Shown here: positions 1 through 8,028 of the stretch, piece after piece
How positions within the stretch are numbered: the first letter of the stretch is position 1
Layout of the letters: each line of letters begins with the position of its first letter
From: JAFDBW01 sp963825575
GTDB taxonomy: Bacteria > Desulfobacterota > Desulfuromonadia > Desulfuromonadales > BM103
DNA length: 64,000 bases
NCBI GenBank assembly: GCA_963825575.1
Contig: CAWGUB010000018.1
Location: forward strand, 124,001-188,000
Direction: 5' to 3'
The notes under the pieces: generated by a model
What the model saw: only the letters and a program-made list of their open reading frames with translations
Told to the model about the DNA's origin: nothing
Databases searched by the model: none
Position numbers and translations under genes: made by a program

Positions 1-208
1 CGATTGCTTTGATTGCTAGCTTGTTTTTCGGCACTCCGGCAAAAGCCCCGTCGAGATCGACGATGTGCAACAGTTCGCCACCCTGCTCCTGCCAGATGCG
101 GGCCTGCTCGCCCGGGTTATCGTTATAGATGGTGTCTCGATCCATCAAGCCTTGCTCGAGGCGGACGCAGCGGCCTTCTTTCAGATCAATTGCCGGGATG
201 ATAATCAT
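1..208 (-). CDS. hisA: HisA, ProFAR isomerase (3' part outside window)
   Basis: HisA isomerises ProFAR to PRFAR in histidine biosynthesis as a cytosolic (beta/alpha)8 barrel. Only the first 69 codons lie in the window. They begin MIIIPAIDLKEGRCVRL, which is the family's first strand, with the catalytic Asp at residue 8. A later LLHIVDLDGAF stretch is also typical. The start ATG overlaps the hisH stop by one base (TAATG), so the two are probably translationally coupled. It is the last visible gene of the minus-strand his operon; hisF would be expected just beyond the edge. Confidence 0.95.
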   Translation of the reverse strand, partial: MIIIPAIDLKEGRCVRLEQGLMDRDTIYNDNPGEQARIWQEQGGELLHIVDLDGAFAGVPKNKLAIKAI

Positions 209-831
209 TACAGCTCCCCAAAATTCTTGAATATATTCAGGCCGACATCCTGACTCTTCTCCGGATGAAACTGGGTGGCCATGAGGTTGTCTCGCCAGAT
301 TGCCGCGGAGAACTCGATGTCTCCGTAGCGACAACTCGCGGCAACATCGTCCGGATTGTCAGCAGCGCAGTAGTAGGAGTGCACGAAGTAGACATAACTT
401 CCTTGTGCCGTGCCTTTGAAGATAGGAGCTGCTTGCTTGATCTCGATCGTGTTCCAGCCCATATGGGGCACCTTGAGGCGCTCCCCGCCCTCTACCATCC
501 CTGAGGGAAAACGGGTCACTTTGCCGGGGATCAAGCCAAGCCCTTGATGGCGGCCGAACTCTTCACTCTCATCAAAAAGCATCTGCATGCCGACACAGAT
601 GCCGAGCAGCGGCTTGCCTGCCTCAATGTGCTGCAGTAACGGCCCGACAAAACCCCCGTTACGCAGGTTATCGAGACAATCCTTGAAGGCACCGACACCT
701 GGAAGCACGATCTTGTCTGTCGCCAGCAGGTCTTCAGGATTGCTGCTGACCCGTGCCGCAAAGCCGAGACTCTCGAAAGCTTTCTCGACACTACGCAGGT
801 TACCCATTTCATAATCGATGATGGTAATCAT
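208..831 (-). CDS. hisH: HisH, glutamine amidotransferase subunit of IGP synthase
   Basis: HisH releases ammonia from glutamine and channels it to HisF, which makes imidazole glycerol phosphate and AICAR. The 207-residue protein is of normal length and has the class-I amidotransferase triad: Cys79 in GICVGMQ, and His189 and Glu191 in FHPEKS. The N-terminus MITIIDYEMGNLRSV is canonical. It follows hisB after a 98-bp spacer that holds a palindromic repeat, and overlaps hisA by one base. HisF is not in the window, so the partner is inferred. Confidence 0.97.
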   Translation of the reverse strand: MITIIDYEMGNLRSVEKAFESLGFAARVSSNPEDLLATDKIVLPGVGAFKDCLDNLRNGGFVGPLLQHIEAGKPLLGICVGMQMLFDESEEFGRHQGLGLIPGKVTRFPSGMVEGGERLKVPHMGWNTIEIKQAAPIFKGTAQGSYVYFVHSYYCAADNPDDVAASCRYGDIEFSAAIWRDNLMATQFHPEKSQDVGLNIFKNFGEL

Positions 832-837
832 GTATCT

Positions 838-917
838 AAGTATTCCGTATTCAGAACCAAGTATTCAGGAGAAAGACATCAAAATTCTGGATCCTTGATA
901 CTGAATTCTGGATTCCC
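838..917. repeat. family C palindromic repeat (7-nt period) between hisH and hisB
   Basis: The spacer is built from degenerate 7-nt units of the type GTATTCN. The left arm (about 840-869) is roughly the inverted complement of the right arm (about 884-916). A one-armed relative lies at about 45264-45284. No coding potential is seen. The family name is mine and used only for this window. Confidence 0.55.
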
Positions 918-929
918 CATCTTATATGT

Positions 930-1520
930 TTACTCTAACGTCCCCTTGGAAGAAAGGACTCCCTCGACCCTTGGGTCCAGCTGTGTCGCTTCATCCAGAG
1001 CCCGGGCAAAGGCCTTGTAAACCGCCTCGACGATGTGATGCAGGTTGTCGCCATAAGCCAGGTTGACGTGCAGATTGGCGCCGGCATGGTTACAGAACGC
1101 CGTGAAGAACTCTTCGACCAGCTCCAGTTCGAAGTTGCCGATCTGGGCTTTCGGCAGGGGCACATTATAGACGAGAAACGGCCGGCCGGAGAAATCGAGG
1201 ACCACTGCGGCCAGCGCTTCGTGCATCGGCATGGTCCCACGACCATAACGGCGCACACCTGACTTGTCGCCTAGCGCCTGCTTGAAGGCTTCACCCAGAC
1301 AGATCCCGAGGTCCTCAACCGTGTGGTGAGCGTCAATCTCCAGATCTCCTTTGGCACTGACCTGCAGATCGAAGAACCCGTGCCGGGCGATTTGGGTCAG
1401 CATATGGTCGAGGAAGGGCACACCGGATTCAATCGCGTGCGTACCACGACCATCCAGGTTCAGGGTTAAGCTGATCTCGGTTTCTTTGGTCGTGCGGCTG
1501 ATCGTGGCAGTCCGTGCCAT
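930..1520 (-). CDS. hisB: HisB, imidazoleglycerol-phosphate dehydratase
   Basis: This monofunctional manganese enzyme dehydrates imidazole glycerol phosphate to imidazole acetol phosphate. The two metal-binding signatures of the family are present, DAHHTVED near residue 64 and NLHHIVEA near residue 164. At 196 residues it is the dehydratase only, without the phosphatase half of the E. coli fusion. A longer reading from an ATG at 1532 is open, but that ATG lies inside the GGAGGAG ribosome-binding site. The ATG at 1520 (MARTATISR) is therefore the better start. It lies 22 bp downstream of hisD. Confidence 0.97.
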   Translation of the reverse strand: MARTATISRTTKETEISLTLNLDGRGTHAIESGVPFLDHMLTQIARHGFFDLQVSAKGDLEIDAHHTVEDLGICLGEAFKQALGDKSGVRRYGRGTMPMHEALAAVVLDFSGRPFLVYNVPLPKAQIGNFELELVEEFFTAFCNHAGANLHVNLAYGDNLHHIVEAVYKAFARALDEATQLDPRVEGVLSSKGTLE

Positions 1521-1542
1521 GGTCTCCTCCATATGTTAATGC

Positions 1543-2838
1543 TTAGTCCTTGCCCAGCCTGATCGATACCGATCTGGCATGGGCTTGCAGGCCTTCAAGT
1601 TCGGCAATTCTGATAATACTCTCGCCAAGCCGTTCCAGCCCCTCTTTACTGAAAGAGATCAGGCTCGACTTCTTGACGAAGTCTTCGGTGCCCAGCGGTG
1701 AGAAGAAGCGTGCCGTCCCCCCGGTCGGGAGAGTATGGTTCGGCCCGGCCAAATAATCACCGGCAGCCTCCGGGGTGTTGTGGCCGAGGAACACAGCGCC
1801 TGCATGCCGGATCTGCGGCAACAGTTCAAAAGGCTCCGCAACGGCGAGCTCGAGATGTTCGGGGGCGATCCGGTTACTGAATTCTGTCGCTTCAGCGAGG
1901 TCACGGGCAACAATGACCGCCCCATAGTTGTCAATCGACTGCCGGGCGATAGCAGCGCGTGACAGCTGCGCAAGCTGACGTTCAAGTTCGTCAACCACCC
2001 GGCGGCCAAAGACTTCGTCGGTGGTGATCAGGATCGAGGCCGCCAGTTCATCGTGCTCAGCCTGGGAAAGCAGGTCGGCAGCAATATGTGCAGGCTCGCC
2101 GCTGCCGTCGTTGATGACCAGGATTTCACTCGGGCCGGCGATCATGTCGATATCAACCGCGCCGAAAACCAGACGCTTGGCCGTGGCAACATAGATGTTA
2201 CCGGGCCCGGTGATCTTGTCGACTTTCGGTATACTTGCCGTGCCGTAGGCCAGGGCCGCAATCGCCTGGGCGCCGCCGATCTTGAAAATCCGGTCAACCC
2301 CTGCGATATGGGCCGCGGCCAGGACATATGGGTTGATCACACCGTCAGGCATTGGCACAACCATGATGATTTCGCCAACTCCGGCCACCTTGGCCGGCAC
2401 GGCATTCATCAGTACAGAAGAGGGGTATGCCGCCTTGCCGCCGGGGACGTAAATGCCAACCCGGTCCAGGGGTGTGACCTTCTGGCCAAGCCGGATATCA
2501 GGCTCATCATCGGAAAGCCAGGTCTCTTCCTTCTGCCTGCGATGGAAACTGGCAATCCGGTCGGCGGCCAGCTGCAATGTCGCCAGCGTGTCCCGGTCAA
2601 CTGCGGCCAACGCCTGTTCAATTTCAGTCGCGGAGACTTCGAGGGTCGCGGCGTCAAGCTTGAGGCGATCAAAGCGTTCCGTGTATTCGCAAAGGGCGGC
2701 ATCGCCGCGTTTACGAACATCGGCCAGGATCTCCTCGACCGTCTGCAAAATCCCGGCGGGAGTCGTCTCGCCACGTTCACTGATCGCGCGAAAAGCCTCG
2801 GCAAAACCGGCATCTGAAAATTGCAGAAAACGAATCAT
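1543..2838 (-). CDS. hisD: HisD, histidinol dehydrogenase
   Basis: HisD performs the last two steps of histidine synthesis, the zinc- and NAD-dependent four-electron oxidation of histidinol to histidine. The 431-residue protein is full length. It contains the family blocks GPGNIYVATAKR, DMIAGPSEILV, SQAEHDE, IAPEHLEL (general base and nucleophile region) and GPNHTLPTGG. It sits 23 bp after hisG and 22 bp before hisB in the compact his operon. I see nothing unusual in it. Confidence 0.98.
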   Translation of the reverse strand: MIRFLQFSDAGFAEAFRAISERGETTPAGILQTVEEILADVRKRGDAALCEYTERFDRLKLDAATLEVSATEIEQALAAVDRDTLATLQLAADRIASFHRRQKEETWLSDDEPDIRLGQKVTPLDRVGIYVPGGKAAYPSSVLMNAVPAKVAGVGEIIMVVPMPDGVINPYVLAAAHIAGVDRIFKIGGAQAIAALAYGTASIPKVDKITGPGNIYVATAKRLVFGAVDIDMIAGPSEILVINDGSGEPAHIAADLLSQAEHDELAASILITTDEVFGRRVVDELERQLAQLSRAAIARQSIDNYGAVIVARDLAEATEFSNRIAPEHLELAVAEPFELLPQIRHAGAVFLGHNTPEAAGDYLAGPNHTLPTGGTARFFSPLGTEDFVKKSSLISFSKEGLERLGESIIRIAELEGLQAHARSVSIRLGKD

Positions 2839-2861
2839 TATCTCTCCTTCTGCAGCTGTTC

Positions 2862-3524
2862 CTAACCTGAAATCCGCGGACCATCCTCGATGACCTTTTC
2901 CAGCTCTTCTATCAATCGAGAGATGCGGCGGTGCTTGGTCTTGAGGCTGGCACGGTTGACGATCAGCCGACTTGTCACCTCGGCGATCGTCTCCACTTCG
3001 ACCAGGCCATTATCGCGCATGGTCCCTCCGGTCGAGACCAGATCGACGATCCGTTCGGCCAGACCGACCAGTGGTGAAAGCTCGATCGATCCGTACAGCT
3101 TGATGACTTCAACCTGGACGCCCTTGGCGGCGAAAAAATTCTCCGTGACATTGGGGTACTTGGTGGCCACACGAATGTTCGACCAACCGGCAGGGTCGTC
3201 ATCCTTTTGCAGCTCTTTCGGCTCGGCGACGACCAGGCGACAGTAACCGAACTGCAAGTCGAGCGGCTCGTAGAGGTCCCGGCCCTGCTCCAGCAGGGTG
3301 TCTTTGCCGACCACGCCGATATCAGCGCAGCCATGTTCGACGTAAGTCGGCACATCCTGAGCACGAACGGCCATGAATCGCAGCTTGTCCTCATGGTTCT
3401 CGAAGACCAGCTTGCGACCGGGATCGTCCATTTCCGGGCAGGTGATGCCGATCTTGGCAAACAGATCCATGGAATCCTGCATGATGCGCCCCTTGGGCAG
3501 GGCAAAAGTCAGATAGTCACTCAT
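2862..3524 (-). CDS. hisG: HisG, ATP phosphoribosyltransferase (short form)
   Basis: HisG condenses ATP with PRPP in the first committed step of histidine synthesis. The protein starts MSDYLTFALPKGRIM and is 220 residues long. It contains the catalytic stretch DIGVVGKDTLLE and the PRPP-loop-like LVSTGGTMRDNGL. A longer open frame to 3566 runs into an upstream repeat, so the start at 3524 is preferred. The C-terminal regulatory domain of long HisG is absent. Short HisG enzymes normally need HisZ for activity and feedback control, and hisZ is not adjacent here. Confidence 0.95.
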   Translation of the reverse strand: MSDYLTFALPKGRIMQDSMDLFAKIGITCPEMDDPGRKLVFENHEDKLRFMAVRAQDVPTYVEHGCADIGVVGKDTLLEQGRDLYEPLDLQFGYCRLVVAEPKELQKDDDPAGWSNIRVATKYPNVTENFFAAKGVQVEVIKLYGSIELSPLVGLAERIVDLVSTGGTMRDNGLVEVETIAEVTSRLIVNRASLKTKHRRISRLIEELEKVIEDGPRISG

Positions 3525-3535
3525 TACAAGTCCGT

Positions 3536-3612
3536 GGCTGGAGGCTGGGGGCTGGGGGTTTGCCAAGTTGTCAGATAATTTGGCAGTTTAACCAGTCCCC
3601 GATCCCCAGTCA
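3536..3612. repeat. family B palindromic repeat (7-nt GGCTGGN units)
   Basis: The left arm (3536-3560) is made of GGCTGGA/GGCTGGG heptamers, and the right arm (about 3590-3610) is its approximate inverted complement. It fills the hisG-murA spacer. Close relatives are at 54337-54409, 55713-55914 and 62082-62157. Confidence 0.65.
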
Positions 3613-3620
3613 CTAAGTTT

Positions 3621-4874
3621 TTATGCCTTGACACGTTCGATATCCGCGCCCAGGCTGCGGAATTTTTCTTCCAGTCTCTCGTAGCCGCGATCCAGATGAT
3701 AGATACGACTGATCTCGGTGGTATTGTCCGCTGCCAGTCCGGCAAGGACCAGGCAGGCACTGGCGCGCAGGTCGGTGGCCATCACCGGGGCTCCCAGCAG
3801 ACCGTTGACACCCTTTACGGTCGCCGTGTGGCCTTCGATCGAGATATCTGCGCCCATCCTCTGCAACTCGCAGACATGCATGAAACGGTTCTCGAACACG
3901 GCCTCGGTAATCATACTGGTGCTGTTGCCGAGGGTCATCATCGCCATGAATTGAGCCTGCATATCAGTCGGGAACCCCGGATGCGGCTGGGTTTTGATAT
4001 TCACAGACCTGATCTCCTCGGGGCCCTGAACCCAAAGAACGTCTTTGTCCGCCTCTATCGTCGCGCCGACCTCTTCGAGTTTGCTCAGCAACGCCTCCAG
4101 GTGGTCAGAGCGTCCGCCCCTGACCCCAACCCGTCCGCCGGTCATGGCCGCCGCAACGAGGAAAGTCCCTGCCTCGATCCGGTCCGGCATGACCTGGTAG
4201 TCCATCGGTTTCAGCTCATCGACACCTTCGATAGTAATTGTATCGGCCCCTGCGCCCTCGATCTTCGCCCCCATACCCAGTAGGGCATTGGCCAGGTCGA
4301 CAATCTCAGGTTCCCTCGCGGCATTTTCAAGAACTGTTGTACCCTTGGCCAGGGTTGCGGCCATCATCAGGTTTTCCGTCCCGCCGACCGTCGGAACGTC
4401 GAGATGAATCCGGGCCCCTTTAAGCTGCGTCGTGCTTGCCTCGACATAGCCGTGATTGAGATGAATCTCCGCACCCATTGCTTCCAGTCCCTTAAGATGC
4501 AGGTTGATCGGTCGGGCCCCGATGGCACACCCTCCGGGAAGACTGACGCGGGCGCGACCGTAACGGGCCAGCAGCGGGCCAAGGACCAGGACCGATGCGC
4601 GCATGGTTCGCACCAGGTCATACGGCGCTTCCATGCTGTTGATCTTTCCGGTTGAGATCTTCAGGGTGCCGTTGCTGCTGTCAACTTCCGCGCCAAGTTC
4701 GGCCAGCAGTTTTTCTGCCGTAGTAATGTCGCGCAGACGCGGCAAATTGCCGATCCGGTGCGGCCCGGGGGCCAGCAGGGTGGCAAACAGCAGCGGCAGA
4801 GCGGCGTTCTTGGCGCCGCTGACCGTAACTTCACCTTCAAGCCGATGGCCACCATGTATAATCAGTTTATCCAA
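3621..4874 (-). CDS. murA: MurA, UDP-GlcNAc 1-carboxyvinyltransferase
   Basis: MurA transfers enolpyruvate from PEP to UDP-N-acetylglucosamine, the first committed step of peptidoglycan synthesis. The 417-residue protein has the N-terminal SGAKNAALP block (Lys22 region). Cys116 in the loop LPGGCAIGARP is the residue modified by fosfomycin in typical MurA. The two-domain length is normal. It is embedded in the rho-to-his minus-strand cluster, 34 bp after prmC, an arrangement I associate with Desulfuromonadales. Confidence 0.98.
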   Translation of the reverse strand: MDKLIIHGGHRLEGEVTVSGAKNAALPLLFATLLAPGPHRIGNLPRLRDITTAEKLLAELGAEVDSSNGTLKISTGKINSMEAPYDLVRTMRASVLVLGPLLARYGRARVSLPGGCAIGARPINLHLKGLEAMGAEIHLNHGYVEASTTQLKGARIHLDVPTVGGTENLMMAATLAKGTTVLENAAREPEIVDLANALLGMGAKIEGAGADTITIEGVDELKPMDYQVMPDRIEAGTFLVAAAMTGGRVGVRGGRSDHLEALLSKLEEVGATIEADKDVLWVQGPEEIRSVNIKTQPHPGFPTDMQAQFMAMMTLGNSTSMITEAVFENRFMHVCELQRMGADISIEGHTATVKGVNGLLGAPVMATDLRASACLVLAGLAADNTTEISRIYHLDRGYERLEEKFRSLGADIERVKA

Positions 4875-4908
4875 TATATTATCCTCGACATCTTTAAGGC
4901 TCTAAAGC

Positions 4909-5772
4909 CTAGAGTTTCGCTCTACCCATAACCACTCTGGGGACTCCTGCATAATCATTGCGCTGTACAACATCGGTCAGGCCAGCCGCCTTAAACAGCG
5001 CGTTGACATCTGCAGCCTGGCCAATCCCAATTTCGACCAGCAACCATCCGCCCGGCGGCAGGATCCCCACGGACTGTACGGCGATCCGGCGATAAGCCTC
5101 CAGCCCGTCGTCGCCACCGTCGAGAGCCAGCCGCGGCTCATGATCCCGTACCTCGGGCATCAGCTGCGCCCAGTCCCGGGACGGGATGTAGGGAGGGTTG
5201 CTGACGATCATGTCAAAAGGCCCCGGGGGTAAATTTTTCAGGTCACCGAGCAAACAATCGACACGTTCGCCGACTCCATTGCGCCGTGCATTGCCGCGGG
5301 CAACGTCGAGGGCGCTCTCACTGCAATCGAGAGCAGTCACCTGCAGCTCCGGCTTCTCGTGGGCCAGAGCAATGGCGATGGCACCGCTGCCGGTCCCGAT
5401 ATCCAGGACGCTGGAGCACCCATCCATTCTTTTCAGGGCCTCCTCGACCAGCACCTCAGTGTCTGCCCGCGGAATCAGCACCGCCGGGTTGACATGGAAT
5501 GGCAGAGACCAGAATTCGGTTTCAGCCAGGATATACTGGATCGGTTCGCGGCCGGCGCGTCGTTGTACTTTCTCCCGATAACGGCTCAATTCATTTGCAT
5601 TGAGCGGGCGTTCAAAATTGACGTACAAGGCGACCCTGTCCATCTCGAGAGTTGCCGAGAGCAGCTGTTCCGCGTTCAGACGGGCTGACTCGATCCCCTT
5701 GCCCCGGAAATAATCTGCGGTCCACTGCAGAATCTTCAGGACCGTCCAGTGCTCAGTCTTAGCCCGCGTCAT
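4909..5772 (-). CDS. prmC: PrmC, release-factor glutamine methyltransferase
   Basis: PrmC (HemK) methylates the glutamine of the GGQ motif in RF1 and RF2. The 287-residue protein has an N-terminal helical domain (about 1-85), a SAM-binding motif DIGTGSGAIAIALA from residue 124, and the diagnostic NPPY motif at residues 192-195. It lies directly downstream of prfA, its substrate's gene, with a 20-bp gap. This is the usual bacterial arrangement and supports co-expression. Confidence 0.97.
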   Translation of the reverse strand: MTRAKTEHWTVLKILQWTADYFRGKGIESARLNAEQLLSATLEMDRVALYVNFERPLNANELSRYREKVQRRAGREPIQYILAETEFWSLPFHVNPAVLIPRADTEVLVEEALKRMDGCSSVLDIGTGSGAIAIALAHEKPELQVTALDCSESALDVARGNARRNGVGERVDCLLGDLKNLPPGPFDMIVSNPPYIPSRDWAQLMPEVRDHEPRLALDGGDDGLEAYRRIAVQSVGILPPGGWLLVEIGIGQAADVNALFKAAGLTDVVQRNDYAGVPRVVMGRAKL

Positions 5773-5792
5773 CTATCAACCCTTCTGGATAG

Positions 5793-6860
5793 TTATCCTG
5801 CCTGCCCGGCCATCTGTTCGGCCTGGTAGTGGGTCGTCAGGGTCTCGATAACTTCATCAAGATCACCCTGCATGATTGCTTCGAGCTTGTAAAGCGTCAG
5901 TCCAACCCGGTGGTCCGTACAGCGCCCCTGGGGAAAATTATAGGTGCGAATGCGCTCGGAACGGTCACCGCTGCCAACCTGGCTTTTGCGATCGGCAGCC
6001 ATCTTTGCCTGCTGTTCGGCCTGCATGGCATCAAGCAGGCGGGACTGCAGAACCTTCATCGCCTTGGCCTTGTTCTTGTGCTGCGATTTTTCATCCTGGC
6101 AAGAGACCACGACACCTGTGGGGATGTGGGTAATCCGTACCGCTGATTCGGTCTTGTTAACATGCTGGCCACCGGCACCGGAAGCCCGGAAAAGGTCGAT
6201 ACGCAGGTCCGACGGGTCGATATCAACCTCGACATCTTCGGCCTCAGGCAGCACGGCCACCGTACAGGCCGAGGTATGGATACGACCCTGAGCCTCAGTC
6301 TCCGGGACCCGCTGAACGCGATGCGTGCCGCTTTCGTATTTGAACCGCGAATAGGCTCCATTCCCGGTGATCATGGCAATCACTTCCTTGAAGCCTCCCG
6401 CTTCCGACTCAGCACTGCTGAGAAGCTCAACCTTCCAGCCCTGGTTTTCTGCGTAGCGGGTGTACATGCGAAACAGGTCGCCGGCAAACAGGGCAGCTTC
6501 ATCGCCGCCGGTCCCCGCACGCACCTCCAGGATGACATTGCGCGAGTCATTCGGATCTTTTGGCAGAAGCATGAGCTTGAGCTGTGCTTCGAGAGTGCTT
6601 TTTTCAGCTTCCAGTTCGGTGACTTCGGCGCTTGCCATCTCACGCACGTCCGGGTCCTGGTCTTTGAGCAGCTCCTGGCTGCCGGAGATCTCTTGCCGAA
6701 CCTGGCAATACCGGTTGTAACTGCTGACGACATCGATCAGCTCGGCATGCTCCTTGGTCAGGGCACGGTACCGGTTCTGGTTATTGACCACAGTCGGGTC
6801 GGACAACAACCCTTCGACTTCGCGGAACCGGTCGACAACCTCTTCGAGTTTATTCAGCAT
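5793..6860 (-). CDS. prfA: RF1, peptide chain release factor 1
   Basis: RF1 recognises UAA and UAG stop codons and triggers peptidyl-tRNA hydrolysis. The 355-residue protein carries the GGQ motif at residues 230-232 in GAGGQHVNKTESA. The PET anticodon-mimic tripeptide lies in RVPETEAQGR near residue 187, which identifies RF1 rather than RF2. The length is normal for the family. It is followed by prmC, which modifies the GGQ glutamine. Confidence 0.98.
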   Translation of the reverse strand: MLNKLEEVVDRFREVEGLLSDPTVVNNQNRYRALTKEHAELIDVVSSYNRYCQVRQEISGSQELLKDQDPDVREMASAEVTELEAEKSTLEAQLKLMLLPKDPNDSRNVILEVRAGTGGDEAALFAGDLFRMYTRYAENQGWKVELLSSAESEAGGFKEVIAMITGNGAYSRFKYESGTHRVQRVPETEAQGRIHTSACTVAVLPEAEDVEVDIDPSDLRIDLFRASGAGGQHVNKTESAVRITHIPTGVVVSCQDEKSQHKNKAKAMKVLQSRLLDAMQAEQQAKMAADRKSQVGSGDRSERIRTYNFPQGRCTDHRVGLTLYKLEAIMQGDLDEVIETLTTHYQAEQMAGQAG

Positions 6861-6887
6861 GGCAACTTATACATTCTTCAGTTCAGG

Positions 6888-7589
6888 TTAAAGTTTGGCG
6901 TATTCTTCGCGGACTTCCCTGCTTGCCCCACAGGTCATCGGGCCCTCCGGACAGGCAGCACGAAGGCATCCCGGCCCGGCTTCAGAGAAGAGCCGGGGCG
7001 CGGCCTGCCTTGCCAGGCGCAGCATTTCCCTGGCCATGGCTTGAATCTCCCACTGCGAGCGGCGACAACAGCGCAGTTCGAAAAAGTGATGCAGTTCCCT
7101 GGCATTCATCGTCATCACGAGCTTCGTCGCCGCAGCATTGGGCAGCACGAACCTCGCATCCTCGGCCGGAACACCGGCGTTCAACAGGTCACGGTACAAC
7201 TCATGGGTGTCCTGCATGTGGGCGGCAAAACGTGGCAGCAGTTCCGGGTGTTCACTGATGGTTGCCGGGATGATGACAGGAAAGGGCTGATCATGCGGCA
7301 CGTAACGCTGGCTCTGCTGGGAAAAAGATGCAATGCGATGGCGCACCAGCTGATGGGAGCAGGATCGGCTGACACCTTCAATGCCGTAGGTAAACGAGGC
7401 GTGCTCCAGAACCGAAAAGTGGCCGAGCTCCATAATCTTGCCCAACAACCTGTCAGCCTGATCCGGCGCCTGGCCAAGCAACTCGGCAATCGACGCATCG
7501 GCATAACAGAGTCGCGCAGCGGCTGCCACAACCTGTTCAGGATCCGGCGTGTAGGTGAGAAGTTGGACGAGCATGGCCTTCGTTTCCAA
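6888..7589 (-). CDS. thyX: ThyX, FAD-dependent thymidylate synthase
   Basis: ThyX methylates dUMP to dTMP using methylene-tetrahydrofolate, FAD and NADPH. The ThyX motif RHRxxS(x)4SxRY appears as RHRIASFSQQSQRY, and the FSVLEHASFTY block is also present. The C-terminal Cys-containing tail (LRAACPEGPMTCGA) is a variable region. The start may be METKAM at 7589 or the internal Met at 7574. It lies between an intrinsic terminator after rpmE and prfA, so it may have its own promoter. Confidence 0.95.
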   Translation of the reverse strand: METKAMLVQLLTYTPDPEQVVAAAARLCYADASIAELLGQAPDQADRLLGKIMELGHFSVLEHASFTYGIEGVSRSCSHQLVRHRIASFSQQSQRYVPHDQPFPVIIPATISEHPELLPRFAAHMQDTHELYRDLLNAGVPAEDARFVLPNAAATKLVMTMNARELHHFFELRCCRRSQWEIQAMAREMLRLARQAAPRLFSEAGPGCLRAACPEGPMTCGASREVREEYAKL

Positions 7590-7680
7590 ATTGGACCGCG
7601 CCGTCCGGGGAACCGGGCCGTGTCCCGGAACGGGACGCGGGAGATTTTTCTAAGGTATGGGCACCGGGGAAACCGGCATC

Positions 7681-7710
7681 AAAAAAGGGACGGTCCAGCA
7701 GGGCCGCCCC
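7681..7710 (-). terminator. intrinsic terminator after rpmE
   Basis: On the minus strand a GC-rich stem (7701-7710 pairing with 7687-7696, one mismatch and one G.U) is followed by six T residues (7686-7681). It lies directly after the rpmE stop codon and should end part of the rho-rpmE transcript before thyX. Confidence 0.7.
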
Positions 7711-7717
7711 CAGGGCT

Positions 7718-7924
7718 CTAATCTTTCTTTTCGTATCTCTTGCGGAAACGCTCGATCCGGCCGGCGGTATCCATCAGCTTCTGCTTGCCGGTATAAAACG
7801 GATGACAGGCAGAACAGATTTCTGTGGTGATATCGCCTGCTTTGGTCGATTTGGTTTCAAAGCTGTTGCCACAGTGACAGGTGACCGTGGCGGCCTCGTA
7901 TTTTGGATGGATTCCTTCTTTCAT
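7718..7924 (-). CDS. rpmE: ribosomal protein bL31, zinc-binding type
   Basis: This 68-residue ribosomal protein of the large subunit begins MKEGIHPKYEAATVTC. It has the four zinc-ligand cysteines of the C+ form of bL31 (CHC near residues 16-18 and CSAC near 37-40). The C-terminal RIERFRKRY stretch is typical. The C+ form makes it a zinc reservoir in many bacteria. It lies 104 bp downstream of rho, a conserved pair. Confidence 0.97.
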   Translation of the reverse strand: MKEGIHPKYEAATVTCHCGNSFETKSTKAGDITTEICSACHPFYTGKQKLMDTAGRIERFRKRYEKKD

Positions 7925-8028
7925 TATTCAACTCCTGTTGACCTGGCTATGTACAGGTCGCGGATTTAGTCTGCCCTAAGGCTCAAAAGAGTGTTTAAAT
8001 ACCACCATTTAAAAGCAATTGCAACCTT

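Noticed and set aside
6162..7721. 519-codon open frame on the plus strand
   Set aside because: It runs antisense across prfA and thyX, which are certain genes. Long antisense frames are common in GC-rich DNA, and it has no family pattern.
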